Assembly: GCA_020052375.1 (NCBI GenBank)
Contig: JAGVPG010000033.1
Location: 1 to 64,000 of the forward strand
Direction: 5' to 3'
Length of the DNA: 64,000 bases
Origin: Actinomycetota bacterium
GTDB lineage: Bacteria; Actinomycetota; JAHEXW01; JAGVPG01
Shown piece after piece: positions 25,276 to 32,229 of the stretch; the stretch's first letter is position 1, and the number at the start of each line of letters is the position of its first letter. A model generated the notes under the pieces. The model searched no databases and was not told where the DNA came from. It saw nothing but the letters and a program-made list of their open reading frames with translations. A program made the position numbers and the translations under genes.

Positions 25276-25326
25276 ACCCCCACCTGGATCCTCCCCCTTA
25301 AAGGGGGAGGAATAAAAGGAGGGGGT
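25276..25326. repeat. Palindromic repeat with CCTCCCCCTT stem
   Basis: An outer ACCCCC/GGGGGT pairing encloses the perfect inner stem CCTCCCCCTT / AAGGGGGAGG. It lies in the 86-bp gap after the prenyl synthase and could stabilise or end the transcript of the upstream operon; no T-run follows. Confidence 0.6.
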
Positions 25327-25351
25327 GTCTAGACTAGGGAGGTAGCGAAAG

Positions 25352-25912
25352 TTGGTATTACTGGATAAGACGAGGGCGGCGATATGGATCAAGGTCGGAG
25401 CGGCGCTGCTCGCGATCATATTCGTTATGAGTTTTATGCCGTTATTCCGCGGCGGTGTAGCGGCTGATTTCTTCAAGTCGATGTTCCAGTCGAACAGGCA
25501 GCCCTCGGAACAGCTAGAGCTTGCGAAACTCAAGAAAGACGTTGAAAAGAATCCCAAGGATGCCAAAGCCCTTGTCGATCTGGCCAATTATTACTATGAC
25601 CATCAAGATGCGAAGAACGCTATCACTTATTATACTAAAGCGTTGGAGATCGACCCGAACAATGTCGATGTGCGCGTAGATATGGGCGCTTCTTATTTTG
25701 CGCTTCAAAACTATGACAAAGCGCTCGAGGCCTTTCGTACGGCGACAGAGATGAAGCCCACCCATCCGCAAGCATGGTATAACATGGGCTTGGTCTTTAA
25801 GCAAAAGAACGACGTACCAAACCAGAAGTTTGCCTGGGAACGCTTCTTGGTGGTCCAACCTACCGGTGAGCAGGCAGATTCGGTACGCCAGGAGCTGGCA
25901 AAACTAAAATAG
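25352..25912 (+). CDS. Membrane-anchored TPR protein
   Basis: 186 aa from a TTG behind GGGAGG. One membrane helix (about 12-30), then from residue 50 three tetratricopeptide repeats (DAKALVDLANYYYDHQDAKN, NVDVRVDMGASYFALQNYDK, HPQAWYNMGLVFKQKNDVPN). The TPR part probably faces outward and binds a partner protein. It lies between the prenyl synthase and tatA; proteins of this layout often assist assembly of exported or cytochrome complexes, but that is inference here. Confidence 0.75.
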   Translation: MVLLDKTRAAIWIKVGAALLAIIFVMSFMPLFRGGVAADFFKSMFQSNRQPSEQLELAKLKKDVEKNPKDAKALVDLANYYYDHQDAKNAITYYTKALEIDPNNVDVRVDMGASYFALQNYDKALEAFRTATEMKPTHPQAWYNMGLVFKQKNDVPNQKFAWERFLVVQPTGEQADSVRQELAKLK

Positions 25913-25919
25913 GACAAAT

Positions 25920-25949
25920 TTGACACCTAAGTAACAAGGGCGTTACAAT
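25920..25949 (+). promoter_or_regulatory. tatA: Sigma-70-type promoter of tatA
   Basis: A perfect TTGACA (25920-25925), an 18-bp spacer and TACAAT (25944-25949), 62 bp before the tatA start. Well placed to drive tatA-tatC. Confidence 0.7.
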
Positions 25950-26011
25950 TGTTTAGTTAGTATTGAAACGCGTGTTACATGCATTTGCATCATCTGGGAG
26001 GTGAAACAGCA

Positions 26012-26275
26012 TTGTTCGGTCTTGGAATGCCTGAACTTGTCATAATCCTTGTGATCATCTTGATCATTTTTGGCCCGTCGAAGCTTCCGCAGCTGGCTAA
26101 ATCAGTCGGCCAGGGTATACGGTCTTTGAAGAAAGCGACTTCTGAAGAGGAAGAAGAGGCGAAGGAAGAAGCCGAGAAGGAAACGAAGAAGGAAAAAAAG
26201 GAAAGCAAGGAAGAGAAAGACGACGAGGTCAAGAAGGAAGAAAAAGAAGACAAAGAAGAAAAAGAAGACAAATAG
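26012..26275 (+). CDS. tatA: Twin-arginine translocase subunit TatA
   Basis: 87 aa from the TTG at 26012, which has GGAGGTG upstream and gives the normal TatA N-terminus ([20 protein letters not shown]). An earlier in-frame ATG would add eleven odd residues. One membrane helix is followed by the hinge [20 protein letters not shown] and an amphipathic helix, then about 45 residues almost entirely of Lys and Glu. TatA polymerises to form the export passage for folded proteins. It lies upstream of tatC and of a hydrogenase with a Tat signal. Confidence 0.92.
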   Translation: MFGLGMPELVIILVIILIIFGPSKLPQLAKSVGQGIRSLKKATSEEEEEAKEEAEKETKKEKKESKEEKDDEVKKEEKEDKEEKEDK

Positions 26276-26283
26276 AACATACC

Positions 26284-26345
26284 TCAAGCTATCGAGTCGT
26301 GTTAAGATAAAATTCGCTCAGACAGGCTGGATAGCTTGATTTTTT
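26284..26345 (+). terminator. Hairpin with T-run between tatA and tatC
   Basis: TCAAGCTATC (26284-26293) pairs with GATAGCTTGA (26330-26339), directly followed by TTTTTTA. The loop is 36 nt, long for an intrinsic terminator, so it may be a partial terminator or attenuator lowering tatC relative to tatA. Confidence 0.4.
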
Positions 26346-26365
26346 ATCTAAGAGGTATCTACTAG

Positions 26366-27088
26366 ATGACAGATGTCAGAATGTCCTTTTTGCAACATAT
26401 CGCCGAGTTCAGACAGCGCCTTCTTGTCTGCGCGGTCGCCGTTACATTGACAGGCGCCGTCGGTTACTATTTTTCTCTGAAGCTTCTTAAGATCCTTACG
26501 ATACCGGCGGGCAAGACGCAGTTGGTCTATCTGTCTCCGCTCGAACCTTTCATGGTCAAGTTCAAGATCGCCGTCTTTTCGGGGATCGTGATGTCTCTCC
26601 CCTTACTTTTATACGAGATATTGATGTTCGTAGCTCCGGCGCTTAAAGATAGGGAAAAGAAACTCATAATGCCTTCCATCTTTTTCCTGGTGATCCTGTT
26701 CCTTTCGGGGGCGGTCTTCGGTTTCTACTACATCATGCCTGCCGGAACGCAGTGGCTTCTCAATCAAGCCGGGGGTGTCATCAAGGCGAACATCTCGGCC
26801 AGTATGTATGTGACGTATGCCGGCTGGTTCTTGATGGGCATGGGCGTCTCGTTCGAGACGCCGTTGTTTATCTTGCTCATGGTGCGGCTAGGCGTTATCA
26901 CACCGGAACAACTGGCCAAAAGCTGGCGCTATGCAGTTCTTATGATACTATTACTGGCTGCGATACTGACTCCCGACTGGAACCCCGTGACCATGATCGT
27001 TATGGCGATACCCATGCTTATTTTCTATGTAGGCAGCATACCTTTGTCCAGACTTATCCGTCCAAAACCAAAAACGCTCGAAGACTGA
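26366..27088 (+). CDS. tatC: Twin-arginine translocase subunit TatC
   Basis: 240 aa, six membrane segments. The N-terminal MSFLQHIAEFRQRLLVCAVA is the conserved HLxELRxRL signature region of TatC, and SLPLLLYEILMFVAPALKDRE follows the second helix. TatC recognises the twin-arginine signal. With TatA it makes a minimal Tat system; no tatB is present here. The cytoplasmic C-terminus is short. Confidence 0.93.
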   Translation: MTDVRMSFLQHIAEFRQRLLVCAVAVTLTGAVGYYFSLKLLKILTIPAGKTQLVYLSPLEPFMVKFKIAVFSGIVMSLPLLLYEILMFVAPALKDREKKLIMPSIFFLVILFLSGAVFGFYYIMPAGTQWLLNQAGGVIKANISASMYVTYAGWFLMGMGVSFETPLFILLMVRLGVITPEQLAKSWRYAVLMILLLAAILTPDWNPVTMIVMAIPMLIFYVGSIPLSRLIRPKPKTLED

Positions 27089-27114
27089 TAAAACCGCAAG
27101 AAATCCCCATTTCC

Positions 27115-27172
27115 TTGACTTTCAAGCCGATGATTACTACATTGTTGACAAGATACATCAATTAAATATAAG
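27115..27172 (+). promoter_or_regulatory. Two tandem promoters upstream of the hydrogenase
   Basis: First: TTGACT (27115-27120), 17 bp, TACATT (27138-27143). Second: TTGACA (27145-27150), 16 bp, TATAAG (27167-27172). A leader of about 75 nt with AAGGAGG precedes the TTG of the small subunit. Tandem starts suggest regulated expression of the hydrogenase operon. Confidence 0.6.
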
Positions 27173-27248
27173 AGTTTCGGCGAGGGAGGTGAAAGGCTCT
27201 TTCAAGCTAGTTCCTGATCCGTTCCGTTTTTAAGGAGGTGTAAGGGGA

Positions 27249-28376
27249 TTGAAAGAATCCTTAAATTCCAAGGTCAGTCGCCGGGAATTCTTAAAACTCT
27301 GCGGAGCTACAGCGACTGCTCTCGGTCTTTCTCAAAGTAGCATACCGGCGATCGCAGAGACGATCGAGAAGGCAGCCGCCAAGCCGCCGGTGATCTGGAT
27401 CCAGGCGCAGAACTGCACTGGATGCGTCATCTCATCGATCAACAGCAACCATCCGAACGCCGCTGAACTGGTCCTCGATATATTATCATTCCGATATCAT
27501 CCGAATATTATGGCAGCTTCCGGGGATCTTGCGATCAAAGCCTTGAATGATACGATCGAAAAGGAAAAAGGACGTTATATCCTTGTCTGGGAAGGTTCAG
27601 TCCCGGATAAGGAAGACGGGCTTTATTGCGCTTTCGGCGAGGACAACGGCAAGCCGATAACGGCTGTCAAGTGGCTGGAGAAGGCGGCAAGCAATGCTGC
27701 CGCCGTGATAGCGACAGGGACGTGTGCGTCCTACGGCGGGATCCCGAGGTCGAACGCCGCTGTGACCGGCGCTAAGGGGCTCCTTTTCGACGGTACGACC
27801 GCCGGCGGGGCTTACAAAGGCAGCACCCCTGTCATCAATGTCCCGGGTTGTCCGCCTAACGCGGATTGGCTGGTAGGCACGATCGCTTACTATCTGCTCT
27901 TTAAGAAAGTCCCTCCGCTTGACCAGTACAAGAGGCCGACCATGTTCTACGGCCAGTTGATCCATGACAACTGTGAAAGACGGGCGGCTTTCGAGGCCGG
28001 GTTATTTCTTGAGAAATGGGGAGATCCCGCTGCGATCGCAGCGTCCGACGGCGGGACGGCCGACCGCAACTACTGCTTGTTCAAGAAGGGTTGCAAAGGT
28101 CCCGTCACCTACTCCGACTGCCCGATCCGTCGCTGGAACTCCAGGGTCGATTGGCCTATCGGAGGACACGGGATCTGCATCGGTTGTACCCAACCGGAGT
28201 TTTATCAGGATATCTGGCCGCTATACGGTGAAGTAGACGGCGTCAACGTCTTCGGCATCGAGACTACGGCCGACATGATAGGCAAGGTGTTGGGCGTCGT
28301 CGCTGTCGTAGGGATAGGCGCACATCTTATAGGCAACATAGCGACCGGACGGGTCGGCGGCAAGGGGGGTGAGTAG
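27249..28376 (+). CDS. hyaA: [NiFe] hydrogenase small subunit, group 1
   Basis: 375 aa from TTG. The Tat signal SRREFLKLCGATATALG directs folded export. Iron-sulfur ligands follow the standard plan: proximal NCTGC, GTCASYGG and PGCPPN; distal His and Cys in IHDNCERR and FKKGCKGP; medial SDCPIRRWN and CIGC. The proximal site has four ordinary Cys and lacks the extra two of oxygen-tolerant group 1d enzymes, so oxygen sensitivity is expected. A C-terminal membrane anchor (VLGVVAVVGIGAHLIGN) ties it to the cytochrome b. Confidence 0.93.
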   Translation: MKESLNSKVSRREFLKLCGATATALGLSQSSIPAIAETIEKAAAKPPVIWIQAQNCTGCVISSINSNHPNAAELVLDILSFRYHPNIMAASGDLAIKALNDTIEKEKGRYILVWEGSVPDKEDGLYCAFGEDNGKPITAVKWLEKAASNAAAVIATGTCASYGGIPRSNAAVTGAKGLLFDGTTAGGAYKGSTPVINVPGCPPNADWLVGTIAYYLLFKKVPPLDQYKRPTMFYGQLIHDNCERRAAFEAGLFLEKWGDPAAIAASDGGTADRNYCLFKKGCKGPVTYSDCPIRRWNSRVDWPIGGHGICIGCTQPEFYQDIWPLYGEVDGVNVFGIETTADMIGKVLGVVAVVGIGAHLIGNIATGRVGGKGGE

Positions 28377-28378
28377 TC

Positions 28379-29941
28379 ATGGCGGACAAGATCGTTATCG
28401 ATCCTGTAACCAGGATAGAAGGACATCTTAAGATCGAGGTCGAGGTGGCGGATGGTGTCGTTAAAGACGCCTGGAGCACCGGCACGATGTATCGCGGGTT
28501 CGAACAATTGCTGGTCGGAAAAGACCCGCGCGACCCTGTGCGTATAACACAGCGGATCTGTGGTGTCTGCAATAGTATCCATGGGATCACGTCAGCCCTT
28601 TGCCTTGACGATGCGTTCAAGGCGGTGGTGCCGGACGCCGGCCGGATCATCCGTAATCTTATTTTTGCGTTTGACTGGATCGGAGACCACCCGTTACATT
28701 TCTACCACCTGTCGGCTCTCGACTATCTGGACGTCATGGCGGTCGCCAACTATAGCGGCAACGACCCGGCTCTCAAAGCGGTCAAGGCCAAGATCGTCGG
28801 TCTTGTCGAGGCAAACGATACGTATCCGTTAACACCTCGTTACGAACCGGATCAGTTCTCGATCAGCGATCCGGAGATCGTAACAACGGCCGTGTCTCAT
28901 TACCTTAAGGCGCTTGAGATGAGGAAGAAGACGCACGATCTGATGGCGCTATGGTCCGGACGCGTTCCGTTCTTCCAGAACGTTGTTCCCGGCGGGGTCG
29001 GTATAAGGCCGACCGTACAGAAGATCTATGAATCCCTGGCAAGGATGAAGGAGCTAAGGGACTTCATCGAGAACACATACTGGGCGGACGTCCTGGCTTT
29101 AGGTACTGGACCGCTGAAACCGATCCATGACCTCAAAATAGGATACGGCGTCGGCAACTACATATCTTACGGCGCGTTCGACCAGAAGAAGTCGGGCGAC
29201 TTAAAGAACCGTTTCTTTAAATCCGGCATCATCGACGGCCTCGATCTCAAAAACATAAAGGACGTCGATGCGAAGAAGATCACGGAAGATGTGAAATACT
29301 CGTGGTATAAGAGTAAGTCGAATCTCAACCCGGCTAAGGGTGAGACGGATCCGGATCCGAAGAAGCAAGGAGCTTATAGCTTCCTGAAGAGCCCGCGCTA
29401 CGACGGAAAACCGCATGAGGGCGGTCCGCTGGCGAGGATGCTTATACTTCAAGACAAGGCGTTCGTCGATGTGGCGACACAGATCGGTCTATGGCCGTCT
29501 GCCGTTGCCCGGCATGCCGCTCGCGCGTACGAGACTGTCCTTCTGGCCAAGGAAGTCGAGAAATGGCTGCTCGAGTTGGCGACGATGATCGACAAAGATC
29601 CGGAAGCCTCGGTCTGCGACGACAAAGACGTCCCGACGAGCGCAGAAGGCATGGGATTGACCGACGCGCCGAGGAGCGCAAACGGGCACTGGATCTCGAT
29701 CGAAGGCGGGAAGATCAAGATGTATCAGATCGTCGTTGCTTCGACATGGAACTTCAGTCCGAGGGACGACAAAGGCGTACGCGGTCCTGTCGAGGAGGCC
29801 CTGGTCGGAACCCCGGTTCCAGATCCGGCCAATCCGAACAACGTCGTTCGCGTCGTCAGGTCTTTCGACCCGTGTCTCGCGTGCTCGGTACATATCATCC
29901 ATCCGGACAGCAATAAGATCTTGAAGTTTGAGATACAGTAG
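28379..29941 (+). CDS. hyaB: [NiFe] hydrogenase large subunit, group 1
   Basis: 520 aa. N-terminal DPVTRIEGHLKIEVEV; the first nickel-binding motif RICGVC and the second DPCLACSVH provide the four active-site Cys. After the motif-ending His a 15-residue tail remains, to be removed by the protease encoded at 30554. It oxidises H2 outside the cytoplasmic membrane together with the small subunit, with which it is co-exported because it has no signal peptide of its own. The exact group 1 subgroup needs a phylogeny. Confidence 0.95.
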   Translation: MADKIVIDPVTRIEGHLKIEVEVADGVVKDAWSTGTMYRGFEQLLVGKDPRDPVRITQRICGVCNSIHGITSALCLDDAFKAVVPDAGRIIRNLIFAFDWIGDHPLHFYHLSALDYLDVMAVANYSGNDPALKAVKAKIVGLVEANDTYPLTPRYEPDQFSISDPEIVTTAVSHYLKALEMRKKTHDLMALWSGRVPFFQNVVPGGVGIRPTVQKIYESLARMKELRDFIENTYWADVLALGTGPLKPIHDLKIGYGVGNYISYGAFDQKKSGDLKNRFFKSGIIDGLDLKNIKDVDAKKITEDVKYSWYKSKSNLNPAKGETDPDPKKQGAYSFLKSPRYDGKPHEGGPLARMLILQDKAFVDVATQIGLWPSAVARHAARAYETVLLAKEVEKWLLELATMIDKDPEASVCDDKDVPTSAEGMGLTDAPRSANGHWISIEGGKIKMYQIVVASTWNFSPRDDKGVRGPVEEALVGTPVPDPANPNNVVRVVRSFDPCLACSVHIIHPDSNKILKFEIQ

Positions 29942-29953
29942 GGGGTGGGAGAT

Positions 29954-30553
29954 ATGGCTCACGAGACCGCGGAACACCCTGTTGAAATGCGCATTTACCA
30001 CTGGCTGCACCTGATCGGCATGATAACGCTTGGCGTCAGCGGCTTCTACATCCATTCACCGTTCTTCCCGAACGGGATGAGATGGATGCGGTTCGCCCAT
30101 TTCGTCGCCATGTATGTCGTGCTGGTCGTGCTCGTCTTGCGTGTTTCATACGCGTTCCTAAGCAGAAACAGAGATTTTCACAGCTTCGGACTCGGCCTCA
30201 AACAGTGGAAGTTGATCCCGGGAGTTTTAGGATATTACCTGTTTTTAAAGAAGAAACTCCCGGAGGGTGTGGGTGCGTATAACCCGATGCAGCGCCTGAC
30301 ATATATCTTCTTTGCGCTGCTCCTTATCCCTCAAGCGATCACAGGATTTTCGATGTACTCGTCGACTGCTCCCTATTTCACCTGGTTCGTCACGTTCATG
30401 GGCGGACTGGCTAAGGTAAGGGCTTTACATCTATTCATCATGTGGGTTTTCCTCGCGGTCGGCCTGGCACACGTATATCTGTCGCTGTTCGAGGATTTTG
30501 CTCAGTTCAAGTATATGATATTGAGCGTGGAGCCGAAGGAACTCAAGAAATAG
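29954..30553 (+). CDS. hyaC: Hydrogenase b-type cytochrome subunit
   Basis: 199 aa from the ATG at 29954 (GGGAG upstream). Four membrane helices. Histidines placed for two haems: RIYHWLHLIGM in the first helix, MRFAHFVAMYVV in the second, and LHLFIMWVFLAVGLAHVYLS toward the end. It accepts electrons from the small subunit and passes them to menaquinone or another membrane carrier, linking H2 oxidation to the respiratory chain. Gene order small-large-cytochrome is the usual one. Confidence 0.9.
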   Translation: MAHETAEHPVEMRIYHWLHLIGMITLGVSGFYIHSPFFPNGMRWMRFAHFVAMYVVLVVLVLRVSYAFLSRNRDFHSFGLGLKQWKLIPGVLGYYLFLKKKLPEGVGAYNPMQRLTYIFFALLLIPQAITGFSMYSSTAPYFTWFVTFMGGLAKVRALHLFIMWVFLAVGLAHVYLSLFEDFAQFKYMILSVEPKELKK

Positions 30554-31072
30554 ATGGAGGCACCGAAAGAACAATCGACCGGCTCCAAGCGCCATGAAGA
30601 AAAAAGAAAGGTCATGGTGCTTGGGGTCGGTAATCTTATACTGACCGATGAAGGCTTTGGAATCCACGTAGTCCAGGAACTCCAGGAACGCCGTGAAGAG
30701 CTCGGAATCGATCCCGACGTGCAGATCATGGACGGAGGCACACTCGGGTTGGATCTTCTGCACTACATCGAAGGATTGGACAAGTTGATAATCGTGGATG
30801 TGGTAAATGGTGGTACGGAACCAGGAACCATCTTCAAGTTCACTCCTAAAGATATTGAAACGGAGACTGTCAGGAAACTCTCACTTCACCAGGTAACCCT
30901 TATGGATGTTCTCGGTATGGCCAAGGATATGGATCAGGAACCCAAGGAGACAGTCATCGTTGCCGTCGAACCGAAAGACATCTCTAACTGGGGGATGGAG
31001 TTATCCGACGAACTCAAAGTAAAGATCCCTAAAGTGATCGAGATAGTATTAAAAGAGCTGAAGGATGAATAG
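30554..31072 (+). CDS. hyaD: Hydrogenase maturation protease
   Basis: 172 aa, starting at the base after the cytochrome stop. After a charged 18-residue N-terminus comes KVMVLGVGNLILTDEGFG, the signature of HyaD/HycI-type endopeptidases; Glu in DEGFG, Asp in IIVDVV and His in SLHQVTL are the usual nickel ligands. It removes the C-terminal tail of the large subunit after nickel insertion. Its 3' end runs into an AGCTGAAG tandem repeat. Confidence 0.92.
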   Translation: MEAPKEQSTGSKRHEEKRKVMVLGVGNLILTDEGFGIHVVQELQERREELGIDPDVQIMDGGTLGLDLLHYIEGLDKLIIVDVVNGGTEPGTIFKFTPKDIETETVRKLSLHQVTLMDVLGMAKDMDQEPKETVIVAVEPKDISNWGMELSDELKVKIPKVIEIVLKELKDE

Positions 31073-31120
31073 CTGAAGAGCTGAAGAAAGATCTAAATAT
31101 GGCGCGCGCTCTTAATAGGG

Positions 31121-31129
31121 TGTTAGAAT
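31121..31129 (+). promoter_or_regulatory. hypA: Extended -10 (TGTTAGAAT), leaderless hypA promoter
   Basis: TGT-TAGAAT, six bases, then the ATG of hypA at 31136. No ribosome-binding site is present, and no good -35 is seen. An 8-bp repeat (AGCTGAAG, about 31055-31090) precedes it. Confidence 0.55.
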
Positions 31130-31135
31130 AGGCGT

Positions 31136-31477
31136 ATGCATGAGATGGGCATCACCGAGAGCATCGTGTCGATCGTTCTTGATAAAGCAAAAGAATCGAA
31201 TGCCAAGAAGGTCACAGAGGTAAACCTAGAGATAGGATCATTGACACAGATCGTCCCTGACTGTATCGAATTCTATTTCGAGATCATGACGAAAGACACG
31301 ATCGCCAAAGGCGCCAAGCTGAATATACACACAATGCCGACGAAAGCAAAGTGTCTCCAGTGCGGGAACGTCTTTGAGACCCCGGAGCTGGATCTGACGT
31401 GCCCCAAATGCGGTAACCTGTTTTCGCAGATAACCAGTGGCAAGGAACTTGCCGTGACAAGTATAGAAGTGGACTGA
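31136..31477 (+). CDS. hypA: Hydrogenase nickel incorporation protein HypA
   Basis: 113 aa. Begins MHEMGI: His2 is the nickel ligand, although an extra Met-Gly separates it from the usual MHE-hydrophobic-Ser start. Residues 73-92 form the zinc site with two CxxC pairs (CLQCG and CPKCG). HypA delivers nickel to the hydrogenase large subunit together with HypB. It may be transcribed from its own leaderless promoter. Confidence 0.93.
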   Translation: MHEMGITESIVSIVLDKAKESNAKKVTEVNLEIGSLTQIVPDCIEFYFEIMTKDTIAKGAKLNIHTMPTKAKCLQCGNVFETPELDLTCPKCGNLFSQITSGKELAVTSIEVD

Positions 31478-31480
31478 TGT

Positions 31481-31508
31481 AGTGAACAGTGAACAGTGAA
31501 CAGTGAAT
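31481..31508 (+). repeat. Period-7 tandem repeat (AGTGAAC)n between hypA and hypB
   Basis: Three full AGTGAAC copies and a fourth partial one ending GTGAATAG, four bases after the hypA stop. Same unit as at 15218-15259. Confidence 0.8.
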
Positions 31509-31541
31509 AGATAACAGAGAGCGGTAAGGAGAAGGGACCAA

Positions 31542-32198
31542 ATGACAGAGGTTAAGATACTGAAGGATATTCTGGAAGTCAATGATGTCATAGCGGACCA
31601 GAACGCAAAGCTTTTCAAGGATAAGGGCATCACGGTCTTTAATGTGATGAGTTCGCCGGGCGCAGGGAAGACCAGTCTAACGATCAAGACTATCGAGGCC
31701 GCTAAGGCCGACGGCATCGACCTTGCGGTTATCGAAGGCGACATAGCATCGGCCATCGATGCCGAAAGGATCCAGGAGACCGGCGTAAAGGCCATCCAGA
31801 TAAACACGGGCGGTGCTTGCCATCTGGACGCGAATATGATCAGAAGCGCGCTGAAGCATCTGGATCTGGATAAACTAAACGCACTGATAATCGAAAACGT
31901 CGGTAATCTCGTCTGCCCGGCAGAGTTTAAACTAGGTGAGACATACAGGATAATGCTTTTCTCCGTTACCGAAGGAGATGATAAGCCGCATAAATATCCC
32001 CTCATGTTTACGGAGGCGGACGCTCTGGTGATCAACAAGATGGATCTTCTGGCAAATACCAACTTCGACATGGATCATTTCAGGAAAACGGTACTGAGCA
32101 TGAACCCCGACCTTGAGATATTCGAGGTGTCGTGTACGCAAGGGATGGGTCTCGACAAGTGGTCCACCTACTTCAAATCCCATATAAAAAACGCTTAA
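31542..32198 (+). CDS. hypB: Hydrogenase nickel incorporation GTPase HypB
   Basis: 218 aa. GTPase motifs: P-loop SSPGAGKTS, EGDIAS, the metal-binding GGACHLDA, and NKMD (NKMDLL). It lacks both the N-terminal CxxCGC nickel site of E. coli HypB and any histidine-rich stretch, so nickel storage is not expected. It powers nickel transfer via HypA. hypC, hypD, hypE and hypF are not in the window and must lie elsewhere. Confidence 0.93.
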   Translation: MTEVKILKDILEVNDVIADQNAKLFKDKGITVFNVMSSPGAGKTSLTIKTIEAAKADGIDLAVIEGDIASAIDAERIQETGVKAIQINTGGACHLDANMIRSALKHLDLDKLNALIIENVGNLVCPAEFKLGETYRIMLFSVTEGDDKPHKYPLMFTEADALVINKMDLLANTNFDMDHFRKTVLSMNPDLEIFEVSCTQGMGLDKWSTYFKSHIKNA

Positions 32199-32229
32199 GC
32201 TACGGAGACCATACAGAAACGAGGGCGCA

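Noticed and set aside
26157-26275. Low-complexity Lys/Glu tail of TatA as a frameshift artefact
   Set aside because: The frame is continuous with a normal TatA and ends in a proper stop; long acidic-basic tails are known in TatA proteins.
27249-28376. Oxygen-tolerant (group 1d) hydrogenase
   Set aside because: The proximal cluster motif is NCTGC without the two additional Cys required for the oxygen-tolerant type.
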